From contig NZ_QVNU01000003.1 in NCBI RefSeq assembly GCF_003545715.1, positions 744,001-808,000 of the forward strand: a stretch of 64,000 nucleotides of DNA, written 5' to 3'. Position numbers and translations under genes: made by a program. Shown piece after piece: positions 9,084 through 17,403 of the stretch. Position 1 is the stretch's first letter. Each line of letters begins with the position of its first letter. Source of the DNA: Taibaiella koreensis (GTDB taxonomy: Bacteria; Bacteroidota; Bacteroidia; Chitinophagales; Chitinophagaceae). The notes beneath the pieces were generated by a model, which saw only the letters and a list, made by a program, of their open reading frames with translations, had not been told where the DNA came from and did no database searches.

Positions 9084-9205
9084 TATCCGGATATAGGAAA
9101 CAGAGCCGGTCCTTGAGCTTGTCGAAAGGACAAGATGGTGCTTCGACGAGCTCAGCAACCGTTATGTAGAAGCAAATTGTATCCTGTTTCCTATATCCGG
9201 ATAGT
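9084..9205. repeat. Nested inverted-repeat element, copy A
   Basis: The outer arms TATCCGGATATAGGAAACAG (9084-9103) and its exact complement (9184-9203) enclose about 80 bases. Inside, TGAGCTTGTCGAA (9115-9127) faces TTCGACGAGCTCA (9142-9154), complementary at 12 of 13 positions. A second copy is at 30077-30212. No ORF lies within it; it looks like a small non-coding mobile or REP-like element. It lies between two genes, 29 bases from the 3' end of the TolB-like gene. Confidence 0.75.
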
Positions 9206-9233
9206 CACTAAAAGCTATAAGAAATGAGATATT

Positions 9234-10319
9234 TTAATCGACCCAATCGCAAATAAACAGGTTCGTATCATGTGTGCCGCCATTGTTGCGGTTGGAGCTA
9301 AAGATCAATTTCTTTCCATCGGGTGAGAACATGGGGAAGGCGTCGAAGCCATTATCCCTGGATATCTTTTCCAGGTGTTTGCCCTCAAGGTCGACAATAT
9401 AGATATTAAAGGGAAAGCCGCGTTTATGCTCGTGGTTGGACGAGAAAATAATATGCTGACCATCAGGCGTAAAATTGGGTGCCCAGTTGGCCTGACCCAG
9501 TTGCGTGATCTGCCGGGCATTGCTGCCGTCGGCATTGGCCACAAATATTTCCATATTCGTTGGCATCACCATACCCTGTTGCAACAGGTCTTTATAATCT
9601 TTCACTTCTGCTTCCGTTTGGGGGCGTGAAGCGCGCCATACGATCTTGCTGCCATCGGGGCTGAACCATGCGCCGCCGTCGTAGCCGAGCGTATTGGTGA
9701 TCTGCTTTACATGACTGCCGTCCAGGTCCATTACATACAAGTCCAGGTCGCCGTTGCGCATAGAGGTAAAGATGATCTTGTTGCCTTTGGGCGATATCAC
9801 GGCCTCGCCGTCATAGCCCGGCTCTTTGGTCAATTGCCTCAATATCTTGCCATTCAGGTCGGCGACAAAGATGTCGTAGCTTTCGTAGATCGGCCAGATG
9901 TATTTTTTGATAACGCTGCGATCGGGTACCGGCGGGCAATTGGGGCTGCCGAGATGGGTCGACGCATACAACACCTCTTTGCCATTAGGCATGATATACG
10001 CGCAGGTGGTGCGGCCTTTACCGGTGCTCACCATTTTATAGCTGAAGGCCTCTTTAGCGTTCTTCGGTACTTTGGCGTAAAAAATCTGGTCGCAGGAAAT
10101 CCCATCTTTTGGAGCCGTACGCTGAAAGGAGATCGCTTTGCCATCAAGGCTGAAATAAGCCTCTGCATTATCGCCGCCGAAGGTGAGCTGGCGGATATTT
10201 TTGAAGTGCTTTTCCCCTTCAAAGCTAAGGGAATCTTTAGTTGCGGTTTTGTCCTGGGCCTGTAGCAGCGTGGCGCCGCAGCAGGTCATACAGAGGAGCA
10301 AGGCCTTAGTACATCTCAT
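9234..10319 (-). CDS. Secreted TolB-like WD40/PD40 beta-propeller protein
   Basis: A 361-residue exported protein: signal peptide 1-21 (LLLCMTCCGATLLQAQ), then repeated PD40 units such as AYFSLDGKAISFQR, AVISPKGNKIIFTSMRNGDLDLYVMD, AWFSPDGSKIVWRASRP and PMFSPDGKKLIFSSNRN. These fold as a TolB-type propeller that often binds peptides or proteins in the periplasm. There is no peptidase domain after the propeller, so it is not a prolyl oligopeptidase. A TACCTTTG box lies 17 bases upstream. The partner or ligand is unknown. Confidence 0.82.
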   Translation of the reverse strand: MRCTKALLLCMTCCGATLLQAQDKTATKDSLSFEGEKHFKNIRQLTFGGDNAEAYFSLDGKAISFQRTAPKDGISCDQIFYAKVPKNAKEAFSYKMVSTGKGRTTCAYIMPNGKEVLYASTHLGSPNCPPVPDRSVIKKYIWPIYESYDIFVADLNGKILRQLTKEPGYDGEAVISPKGNKIIFTSMRNGDLDLYVMDLDGSHVKQITNTLGYDGGAWFSPDGSKIVWRASRPQTEAEVKDYKDLLQQGMVMPTNMEIFVANADGSNARQITQLGQANWAPNFTPDGQHIIFSSNHEHKRGFPFNIYIVDLEGKHLEKISRDNGFDAFPMFSPDGKKLIFSSNRNNGGTHDTNLFICDWVD

Positions 10320-10335
10320 GCAAAGAAAATTTCCG

Positions 10336-10343
10336 CAAAGGTA
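10336..10343 (-). promoter_or_regulatory. -7 box for the TolB-like gene
   Basis: CAAAGGTA on plus is TACCTTTG on minus; the predicted leader is about 12 bases. Confidence 0.5.
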
Positions 10344-10379
10344 AGCTCCTGGCGTGACCTGTATGCTTTCTACCGGAAA

Positions 10380-10411
10380 AAAGAAAGCGATACCGGTTGG
10401 TATCGCTTTTT
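10380..10411 (-). terminator. Terminator after the L,D-transpeptidase gene
   Basis: AAAGCGATACC (10384-10394) pairs with GGTATCGCTTT (10399-10409). On the minus strand it is followed by a T-rich run. Confidence 0.8.
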
Positions 10412-10439
10412 CCTTGTTCCCGATCAGATGACGGGGTGA

Positions 10440-11219
10440 TCAAAAAATGTATTTACCCTCCTGGTTATACATCACGGGAAGTATGGTATGGTTCTTTTCA
10501 AAATAATCGTAGCCTGCCTTCAGGTTGATCCAGAAGCGTTGGCGTGCCATATCGTCGCCATATTCACGGCCGAGGAAGTTGAGGCCGGTCTTGTTGAAGC
10601 GTACTGGAAATACATGCACCGGTATATTGGTCTCCCCGTTGAACCGTGCCGCCAGGCAAAGGGTATAGATCTCCTGTATGCCTTCGTCTTTCATAGGCAT
10701 GCAGCCCACGGTCACGCAGCCGCCATGAATATAAATGTCGCCGCCGGGTGTGGCTTTGTTACCCAGTATGAGATCCGAATAATTGGGATAGTTCAGCATC
10801 AGCGACAGGTAAAAGTCGCTTTTGGGATTGAAATCGGAAATAAAATAAAAGCCTTCGGGCACCTGACGGTCGCCTTCCCATCGCTTGGGCCCCAGAGAGC
10901 CGGACAGGGCACAGATCTTATATTGCTTGAACATCGTGAACGTATCGGCATCGGGATTACGTACCCATACTTCCATTTCGTTGTGTGCCTTAAAAGCCCT
11001 GATGTACATTTCCTTAGGAGGATAGGCCAGGTTCTTCTGCTGGAACTCCTTTTTCAGTACTTCGTTATACTGTGCGTAAGCCTTGGCCACACGAGGCGCG
11101 CTCAGCTGATAACTTTTAAATGTATTGACATCGGTTTGGGCCCTGAGGCGGAAAGAAATACAGGCAGCAAAGAGAAACACAACAGCACAATATCCTGCTC
11201 TTTTAATGGAGAAACGCAT
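10440..11219 (-). CDS. L,D-transpeptidase family protein (YafK/YkuD type)
   Basis: A 259-residue secreted YkuD-fold enzyme. A signal/membrane segment is at 9-27. The core has SGSLGPKRWEGDRQVPEGFY (106-125) and IYIHGGCVTVGCMPM (162-176), where H165 and C173 match the catalytic His and Cys of the YafK/DpaA subfamily. Enzymes of this family cleave or form links involving diaminopimelate in peptidoglycan; E. coli YafK/DpaA detaches Braun lipoprotein. Whether this one is a transpeptidase or an amidase-like enzyme cannot be told from sequence. A terminator follows. Confidence 0.85.
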   Translation of the reverse strand: MRFSIKRAGYCAVVFLFAACISFRLRAQTDVNTFKSYQLSAPRVAKAYAQYNEVLKKEFQQKNLAYPPKEMYIRAFKAHNEMEVWVRNPDADTFTMFKQYKICALSGSLGPKRWEGDRQVPEGFYFISDFNPKSDFYLSLMLNYPNYSDLILGNKATPGGDIYIHGGCVTVGCMPMKDEGIQEIYTLCLAARFNGETNIPVHVFPVRFNKTGLNFLGREYGDDMARQRFWINLKAGYDYFEKNHTILPVMYNQEGKYIF

Positions 11220-11371
11220 TATGGAATGAAAACAATTTTTGGGGTTCTTGACGAAAGGTAAAGATAAGATTAAATGAAAGTGAATGTGATAAACAGGTTT
11301 CCTTTTAACAGCCGTTTTAAAATTTTATTGTGCTCCGGGCCGCTATGTGTTAAAAAAAGCAATTTTTTACG

Positions 11372-12601
11372 TTAATAAAGCAGCCGCAGCTTTATGGTTC
11401 CTTTTACATTACGGAGCAAGGTTATGGCCTGCTGCGACAACTGCCGGTTTACATCCAGGACTACATAGCCGATACGATCATTCGTCTTGAGGTACTGCCC
11501 TTCTATATTCACTCCGTTATCGGCCAGCAGGGTATTGATCTCGCTCAACACGCCGGGAACATTGTTGTGGATATGCAGGATGCGGTGTGTGCCGTCCATG
11601 GGGGGCAGGCTGATGGGCGGGACGGTGTGCGAGCCGTAGGAGACGCCTTTTTCCAGGTACTGGAATAGCTTTTGGCCTACATCTTCGCCAATGTTCACCT
11701 GGGCTTCTTCCGTAGAACCGCCGATATGTGGCGTCAGGATCACATTGGGAAGCCCCTGCAATGGTGTTTGAAAAGGATCGCCGTTTTTCTCAGGCTCCAG
11801 GGGAAATACATCGGCAGCGGCCCCGCCGAGATGCCCGGATGCCAATGCTGCAGCCAGCGCTTCCAGATCCACAACCTCGCCGCGTGAGCAATTGATGAGC
11901 ATAGTACCTTTTTTGAACTGCTGCAGGTTGCCGGCATGGATCAGGTTGCGGGTATGCGCCGTGCCCGGTACATGCAGGCTTACGATATCGCTTTCGCTTA
12001 GTACTGCTTCCATGGTTGCGCAGGCCCGGGCATTACCCAAGGGCAGTTTAGTCTCCTGGTCATAATAAAGCACCTTCATACCCAGTGCCTCCGCGATCAC
12101 ACTTACCTGCGATCCAATGTTGCCATAACCGATAAGCCCCATGGTCTTACCCCGCAACTCGTGGCTGCCGCGGGCATCCTTAAGCCATATACCCTTATGA
12201 GCTGCCGTATGCTTATCGATCACACGGCGTAGCAGCATTACCGATAGTCCCAGCACCAGCTCGGCCACGCTGCGGGTATTGCTGTAGGGCGCATTGAACA
12301 CTGATACACCATGCCGGGCTGCAGCCTCCAGGTCCACCTGGTTGACCCCGATGCAAAAGCAGCCGATCGCCTGGAGCCTGGGCGCTGCCTGTAGTACCCG
12401 CTCTGAAATATGGGTCTTGGAGCGTATGCCCAGTAAGTGTACGTGCTTGATCGCTTCAATCAATTCGGCTTCGCCCAATGCTCCTGCCAGCTGCTGTACC
12501 TGGGTATAGCCGTTGTCCCGGAACAGCTGTACGGCTATAGGGCTGATGTTTTCCAGGAACAAGATGTTGATCTTATCCTTTGGATAGCTGGTGGCGCTCA
12601 T
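11372..12601 (-). CDS. serA: D-3-phosphoglycerate dehydrogenase
   Basis: SerA oxidises 3-phosphoglycerate to 3-phosphohydroxypyruvate, the first step of serine synthesis. The 409-residue protein is of the E. coli type: a substrate-binding domain, the NAD-binding motif GLIGYGNIG (155-163), catalytic Arg in INCSRGEVVD and His in PHIGGSTEEAQ, then a C-terminal ACT domain (about 330-409: ILHIHNNVPGVLSEIN, EGQYLKTND, VVLDVN), which in the family binds serine for feedback inhibition. It is divergent from dapF. I see no strong promoter box or terminator nearby. Confidence 0.95.
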   Translation of the reverse strand: MSATSYPKDKINILFLENISPIAVQLFRDNGYTQVQQLAGALGEAELIEAIKHVHLLGIRSKTHISERVLQAAPRLQAIGCFCIGVNQVDLEAAARHGVSVFNAPYSNTRSVAELVLGLSVMLLRRVIDKHTAAHKGIWLKDARGSHELRGKTMGLIGYGNIGSQVSVIAEALGMKVLYYDQETKLPLGNARACATMEAVLSESDIVSLHVPGTAHTRNLIHAGNLQQFKKGTMLINCSRGEVVDLEALAAALASGHLGGAAADVFPLEPEKNGDPFQTPLQGLPNVILTPHIGGSTEEAQVNIGEDVGQKLFQYLEKGVSYGSHTVPPISLPPMDGTHRILHIHNNVPGVLSEINTLLADNGVNIEGQYLKTNDRIGYVVLDVNRQLSQQAITLLRNVKGTIKLRLLY

Positions 12602-12720
12602 AAAATAAGAATATGCACACGAAAATAAGTGATACCTCCGTGGAATACAAAATGATTATAACGGTATCCGTATCCTTGATCGGCCGGCATACCTATAGGT
12701 CGCTTTTGCTGCAAAGCTGT

Positions 12721-12728
12721 TATTTTTG
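12721..12728 (+). promoter_or_regulatory. -7 box directly before dapF (leaderless arrangement)
   Basis: TATTTTTG matches TAnnTTTG and is separated from the dapF ATG by exactly four bases (CAGT), so transcription would begin at or next to the start codon. Confidence 0.5.
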
Positions 12729-12732
12729 CAGT

Positions 12733-13518
12733 ATGGAGCTCTCCTTTTACAAGTACCAGGGCGCCGGGAACGACTTCATCCTGGCCGACAACCGTGAAGG
12801 GCAAATACGGCTGAATCCAAAGCAGATTGCCTGGCTGTGTCATCGCCGTTTTGGTATTGGCGCCGATGGTTTAATGCTGCTGCAATTGACGCCTGATGCC
12901 GACTTCGAGATGGTCTATTACAATTCCGATGGCAACGAAAGCACAATGTGCGGCAATGGCGGTCGCTGTATCGCCGCCTTTGCCCGGCAGCTGGGTGTTG
13001 CCGGCAATGTGATGCGCTTCAAAGCCATCGACGGGATACATGAGGCCAGGATAAGGGCCGACGAAACGGTAGCCTTGCAGATGCAGGATGTGACGAAGAT
13101 CGAAGATCATGGCGATCATGTGATCCTGGATACGGGTTCACCGCACTATATACAGTGGGTGGCAGATGTGAATGCGGTAAATGTATTTGGCGAAGGCCGC
13201 GCGATCCGCAACCGGGAAGCCTTTCAGCCCAAAGGAATCAATGTCAACTTTGTACAGCGTTCGGGTGAAGACCTCCTGATCCGCACCTATGAGCGGGGCG
13301 TAGAAGACGAGACACTGGCCTGCGGAACAGGGGTGACCGCCGCCGCCATTGCTGCCGTAGGTAAAGAAACCGGCAGGTTCCATGTGCCGGTACTGGCTGT
13401 GGGCGGCTTTTTGTCCGTATCCTTTGAAAAGAAGGATGCCGCTACTGCCGAAAATATCGTGCTGACCGGCGAAGCTGTTTTCGTGTTCAAAGGAAGCATT
13501 GGGGTACCGTCGTTTTAG
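12733..13518 (+). CDS. dapF: Diaminopimelate epimerase
   Basis: DapF interconverts LL- and meso-diaminopimelate for lysine and peptidoglycan synthesis. From the ATG at 12733 the protein has 261 residues and starts MELSFYKYQGAGNDFILAD, matching the family N-terminus; a longer in-frame start at 12613 would add 40 unrelated residues. The two catalytic cysteines are in MCGNGGRC (C73) and LACGTGVTAAA (C197). There is no other Met near the N-terminus, so this start is firm even though a promoter box lies four bases upstream. Confidence 0.95.
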   Translation: MELSFYKYQGAGNDFILADNREGQIRLNPKQIAWLCHRRFGIGADGLMLLQLTPDADFEMVYYNSDGNESTMCGNGGRCIAAFARQLGVAGNVMRFKAIDGIHEARIRADETVALQMQDVTKIEDHGDHVILDTGSPHYIQWVADVNAVNVFGEGRAIRNREAFQPKGINVNFVQRSGEDLLIRTYERGVEDETLACGTGVTAAAIAAVGKETGRFHVPVLAVGGFLSVSFEKKDAATAENIVLTGEAVFVFKGSIGVPSF

Positions 13519-13634
13519 GATTCAAGTATCAAGATTCAAATATCAGGTATTAAGTATCAAGTATTACGTACCTAATACCTAATACCTAATACATCTCATA
13601 TCTAAAGTCTAATATCTAACATCTCATATCTAAA
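13519..13634. repeat. Low-complexity TACCTAA / CATCTCATATCTAAA repeat tract
   Basis: The whole gap between dapF and the EVE gene is AT-rich repeat: degenerate AAGTAT units, then TACCTAA three times (13569-13589), then CATCTCATATCTAAA twice (13592-13606 and 13620-13634), the second copy touching the next ATG. The same TACCTAA unit occurs at 47315-47361. Confidence 0.8.
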
Positions 13635-14048
13635 ATGAACTATTGGCTGATCAAGTCTGAACCCTTTAAATATAGCTGGGACCAATTTGTAAAGGATGGC
13701 AAAACCTTTTGGGATGGTGTGCGTAACTATGCTGCCCGCAACAACCTGAGAGAAATGAAAAAGGGTGAGAAAGTGCTTTTCTATCACAGTAACGAAGGGC
13801 TGTGCGTGGTGGGTATTGCCGAAGTGCTGAAGGAGGCCTATCCCGATCCTACGATCAACGATGACACCTGGGTGGCCGTAGATTTCAAGCCGGTAAAGCC
13901 CCTGAAAACGCCTGTTACACTCGCCGAGATCAAGCAGACGGCGGGCCTGGAGCAAATGGAGCTCATCCGTCTGGGCCGGCTCTCGGTATCCCGTGTTTCC
14001 GATGCAGAATATAAGCTGATCCTGAAAATGGGCGGCCTGAAGGCATAA
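13635..14048 (+). CDS. EVE domain-containing protein
   Basis: A 137-residue protein made of a single EVE domain (PUA-like fold): MNYWLIKSEPFKYSWDQF at the start, WDGVRNYAARNNLREMKKGE (about 31-50), VLFYHSNEGLCVVGIAEV (about 52-69) and YPDPTINDDTWVAVDF. EVE domains bind modified bases in nucleic acids, and family members are found alone or fused to restriction and RNA-modification proteins; the ligand here is unknown. It is cytosolic. A repeat tract immediately precedes the ATG, so expression signals are unclear. Confidence 0.9.
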   Translation: MNYWLIKSEPFKYSWDQFVKDGKTFWDGVRNYAARNNLREMKKGEKVLFYHSNEGLCVVGIAEVLKEAYPDPTINDDTWVAVDFKPVKPLKTPVTLAEIKQTAGLEQMELIRLGRLSVSRVSDAEYKLILKMGGLKA

Positions 14049-14066
14049 GCCGGGGATGCTTTAACT

Positions 14067-14106
14067 GAAAAAGAAGTCAAGTTTTTTGAAACTTGACTTC
14101 TTTTTC
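14067..14106 (+). terminator. Terminator after the EVE gene
   Basis: An 18-base perfect stem (14067-14084 with 14089-14106) around TTTG, with T-runs. Confidence 0.9.
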
Positions 14107-14154
14107 AATGCCTGCCGGTAAGGTAAACTTAATGAATTGTTCATATTCAAGTCA

Positions 14155-14162
14155 TACCTTTG
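14155..14162 (+). promoter_or_regulatory. -7 box for the choice-of-anchor-L gene
   Basis: TACCTTTG, 58 bases before the ATG at 14220. Confidence 0.5.
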
Positions 14163-14219
14163 CGGCGAAAAGCGGGCCGTCGGCCAGATTGCCCGGCCAG
14201 CCTGCTTTTCCGGTTATAT

Positions 14220-16406
14220 ATGGCTTACTTTTTTCCTCGTATTTTCCACCTCGTCGCCCTGGCGCTCAGCCTTTGGCTCTTCACCGGCTATACCACAAAT
14301 GCACAGGTACAGATCACGGCCAACCAGGCGGCTGCGGTGTTGGCCCAGCGTCTTGCAGGCCAGGGAATCAACATTACCAATGCCTCACTCACCTGTGCCG
14401 ATGGCGCCAACGGCAGGTTTGTGGTACAAAGCAGTAACCTGGGCCTGGACAGTGGTATCGTATTGTCTACCGGACTGGTATTGAATATCAACCAGGCGGA
14501 GCCCGGGCCCACGAGCACATCCAACGGTACACCCGGCGATCCTGCGTTGCAAACACTTTCCGGCGCTTCCTCCACGAGAGATGCCTGCATCCTGGAGTTC
14601 GATATGGTACCTAAGGGCGATGAAGTGAAGTTTGATTATGTATTCGCTTCGGAAGAGTATATCAATTCGATATGCGGGCCTTATAATGATGCTTTCGCCT
14701 TCTTTATTTCGGGGCCGGGTATCGCCGGCACGGTCAATATGGCCAGGGTGCCGGGAACCAATATTCCCGTTACCGTAAATACGATCAACAACGGTATCCC
14801 GGGCTCACTTGCCGGTGGATTGGCCAACTGCACCAGCATGGGACCGGGCTCGCCTTTTACGGCTTATTATGTAGATAATGCCGGTGGCAGTACCATCGCC
14901 TACCGGGGCTTTACGCGTGTGCTCACGGCAGCCAATACCGTGATCCCTTGTCAGACTTATCACCTGAAACTTACGGTAGCCGATGCTCAGAACGCACTGT
15001 ACGACTCCGGCGTTTTTATTAAGGCCGGTAGTCTGCAATCGGCTTCCTTTACTGTCAAAGCGCAAGGACCCGGAGCGGCCAGCAATCCGCCTTTTGTGGC
15101 CCGGGGCTGCGCTCCCGGAAGCCTCATTTTCAGCCGGGCGCAGGCCAAGCCTACACCGCAGGTACTACAGCTACAGGTAAGTGGTAATGCCATCGCCGGT
15201 ACCGACTATACCGCCTTGCCGCCAACCGTTACCATCCCGGCCAATGCCACCAGCGTATCGATCCCCGTTACGGCGCTGGCATCGCCTACACCGCTTGGCC
15301 CCCGGATATTAAAGGTTGCTGTGCTCTCTCCCTACAATTGCAATGGACCGAACGGGCTCGACGACTCCACCCAGATCAATATCGTGGATCCGCCGCAGGC
15401 GACCATCCTTACACCCGATACAACCGTGTGTGCCGGAGTAGGGTTTGTGGTAAGGGTACAGGGTAATAGCAGCACATTGCAATATTCCTGGTCGCCCACT
15501 TCCGGCCTCAGCAGCGGAACCGCCAAAGAGCCGATGCTCACGCCGCAAGGCAATACAACCTATACCATGACGGCTGTATTGCCCAATAGCGGCTGTGCTT
15601 CCGTATCCGATGCCATTACAGTAAGTGTGATCCCTGCACCCCAGACAGTCGATGCGGGGGAGCAGATCGATCTCTGCATCAATACGCCGGTACAGTTTCA
15701 GCCCCAGGTGGATCCCGACAACGGTTCTTTCAATTATCAATGGTCAGGTCCCAAAGATTTCAGCTCTTCAAAGAAAAATGCTGAGATCGCCGCACCCCAG
15801 GTCGACAATTCGGGTTGGTACCTATTGGCCGTGAATGCGCAAGGGTGCCCGCCGGTAATTGATTCAGTTTACCTGAATGTGGTCGTAAGCCCGCCCTTGC
15901 CCATAGTCGTATCACCGGTAAAATACTGCATCGATGAACAAAAGCCTTTGCAGGCCTCAGGTAAGGATTTACGCTGGTACCAGGACGCTGAGGGAGGAAG
16001 CCCTTCCAGGCAGGCGCCGGTAGTCAATAGTCATAATGAAGGAAAGCAAACGTTTTATGTAACCCAATCCTATGGCGATTGTGAAAGTGAACGGGTACCT
16101 ATAGCGGTAACGGTAGAGCGCTGCTGCGGTGACGATCTTTTTGTGCCAAATGCCTTCTCACCCAATGGTGATGGGCTGAATGACGTCTTCGAGCTGAAGC
16201 TTGATCATGACAGCAAGATCCTGCAGATCGATATCTTTAACCGCTGGGGACAAAGGGTATTCCAACAATACAGCTTTAACCGACCCTGGGATGGAAATTT
16301 CAACGGGCAACCCTTACAGCCCGGCAGCTATTTTTATAGCATTACTGTCAGTTGCCGGGATGGCCGTACCGTCTATAAGAAGGGAGATGTGGTGCTGATC
16401 CGTTAG
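14220..16406 (+). CDS. Choice-of-anchor L domain T9SS type B cargo
   Basis: A 728-residue exported protein. The ATG at 14220 opens a normal signal peptide (FHLVALALSLWLFTGYTTNAQ); a longer start at 14160 would bury it. Residues about 40-270 form a choice-of-anchor L domain (NLGLDSGIVLSTG, FVFASEEY-like VFASEEYINSIC, AFAFFISGPGI). A Calx-beta-like strand region and Ig-like domains (TTYTMTAVLP, WYLLAVNAQGCPPV) follow. The C-terminus has LFVPNAFSPNGDGLNDVFEL, IFNRWGQRVFQ and PLQPGSYFYSITV, the gliding-motility-associated type B sorting domain of the T9SS. It is expected at the cell surface or secreted; its function is unknown. Confidence 0.88.
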   Translation: MAYFFPRIFHLVALALSLWLFTGYTTNAQVQITANQAAAVLAQRLAGQGINITNASLTCADGANGRFVVQSSNLGLDSGIVLSTGLVLNINQAEPGPTSTSNGTPGDPALQTLSGASSTRDACILEFDMVPKGDEVKFDYVFASEEYINSICGPYNDAFAFFISGPGIAGTVNMARVPGTNIPVTVNTINNGIPGSLAGGLANCTSMGPGSPFTAYYVDNAGGSTIAYRGFTRVLTAANTVIPCQTYHLKLTVADAQNALYDSGVFIKAGSLQSASFTVKAQGPGAASNPPFVARGCAPGSLIFSRAQAKPTPQVLQLQVSGNAIAGTDYTALPPTVTIPANATSVSIPVTALASPTPLGPRILKVAVLSPYNCNGPNGLDDSTQINIVDPPQATILTPDTTVCAGVGFVVRVQGNSSTLQYSWSPTSGLSSGTAKEPMLTPQGNTTYTMTAVLPNSGCASVSDAITVSVIPAPQTVDAGEQIDLCINTPVQFQPQVDPDNGSFNYQWSGPKDFSSSKKNAEIAAPQVDNSGWYLLAVNAQGCPPVIDSVYLNVVVSPPLPIVVSPVKYCIDEQKPLQASGKDLRWYQDAEGGSPSRQAPVVNSHNEGKQTFYVTQSYGDCESERVPIAVTVERCCGDDLFVPNAFSPNGDGLNDVFELKLDHDSKILQIDIFNRWGQRVFQQYSFNRPWDGNFNGQPLQPGSYFYSITVSCRDGRTVYKKGDVVLIR

Positions 16407-16413
16407 CGGAAGG

Positions 16414-16436
16414 GTTGCCGAGCCTGTCGAAGCAAC
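16414..16436. repeat. Solo arm of the TCGACAGGCTC-type repeat
   Basis: GTTGC (16414-16418) and GCAAC (16432-16436) flank GAGCCTGTCGAA, the same core seen inside the nested inverted-repeat elements at 9.1 and 30.1 kb. It lies between two convergent genes and could act as a weak terminator. Confidence 0.5.
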
Positions 16437-16515
16437 ATCTCGTTTGTTATCTCTTATCATGCTAAACAAAACCCAACGAGCGCAAGACCAGCAATCTTCA
16501 TCGGGAAAAATGTCA

Positions 16516-17403
16516 TCAGAGCGTAGCGAAGGTATAGCCCTGCTCTTTTAATGCCCCGATGAGCTTCGGCAATATCGTTTCTGTAATCGCACAACGGTCG
16601 TGCAGCAGAATAATATCGCCTGTTCTCACCTTACTCATGATCTTATGCAATAGTTGATCCTTGTCTTTCGCTACGGTATCCAGCGAACGCAGGCGCCAGC
16701 CCATGCTTCTCATACCGCTGTTCCGGATGGCTTTGGCCAGGTTGGGGTTCGTAACGCCATACGGCGGCCGGAACAGCTTTACCGGCGTGCCCGTCAGCGC
16801 TTCGATCGCTTCGTTGGTACGCCGGATCTCTTCTTCCATTTTAGCCGCACTTTGCCAGTCAAAATGGAACCCGTGGTCAAAGCTATGGTTGCCAATACTG
16901 TGACCTTCATGCTTCATCCGCAGCACGAGGGCCTCATTGCCTGCTATGTTTTTTCCGATCAGGAAAAAGGTAGCAGGAACATTTTCCCGCTTGAGGATAT
17001 CCAGGATAGCTGCCGTATGATTGGCTGGGCCATCGTCGAAGCTAAGTGCTACCCGCCTGCCTCTCTGTTGTACGGAAAGCTGTCCCCGGTCAAATTTTAC
17101 GTTGAGGATAGGCAGGGTGTTGACTGAATTCAGGTAAAAGTTCCATCGAATGAAAATGGCGCCCAGTGCCAGTATCGTAATTAAGGCCAGCACGCAAGCC
17201 GGTAGCCACCAGGCCGAATAGCCGTTGAAATAAACACCAGCGGCCACATGCAGCACCAGCAGGATAAAGAAAAGCAGGGTATAGTGAAATTTGGATTGCA
17301 GCGGTCGATAATTTAGGGATGAATAAGGTTTGTGCTTTTTCGTGTCAGCCTGCGCTTGATGGCCCGGTCGGCAAGCCACAGCAACAGGAAATATACGGGA
17401 CAC
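16516..17403 (-). CDS. Polysaccharide deacetylase (NodB domain) with N-terminal membrane anchor
   Basis: A carbohydrate esterase 4-like protein that should remove N-acetyl groups from a glycan. Motifs: LSFDDGPANHT (metal-binding Asp), HSIGNHSFDHGFH (H-x-x-x-H metal site), RPPYGVTNP, GWRLRSLDT and GDIILLHD. Two membrane segments lie just before the domain (LLFFILLVLHVAAGVYF, LPACVLALITILALGAIFI). The only upstream ATG (17403) gives 295 residues but overlaps the previous gene by 91 bases, and the first 26 residues look like read-through of that frame; the real start may be a non-ATG codon near 17310. It is the last gene of the paaB-paaC run. Confidence 0.82.
   Translation of the reverse strand: MSRIFPVAVACRPGHQAQADTKKHKPYSSLNYRPLQSKFHYTLLFFILLVLHVAAGVYFNGYSAWWLPACVLALITILALGAIFIRWNFYLNSVNTLPILNVKFDRGQLSVQQRGRRVALSFDDGPANHTAAILDILKRENVPATFFLIGKNIAGNEALVLRMKHEGHSIGNHSFDHGFHFDWQSAAKMEEEIRRTNEAIEALTGTPVKLFRPPYGVTNPNLAKAIRNSGMRSMGWRLRSLDTVAKDKDQLLHKIMSKVRTGDIILLHDRCAITETILPKLIGALKEQGYTFATL

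Noticed and set aside
9015-9205. Insertion sequence with transposase at the repeat element
   Set aside because: There is no ORF inside or next to it; the element is too short to encode one and was called a non-coding repeat instead.
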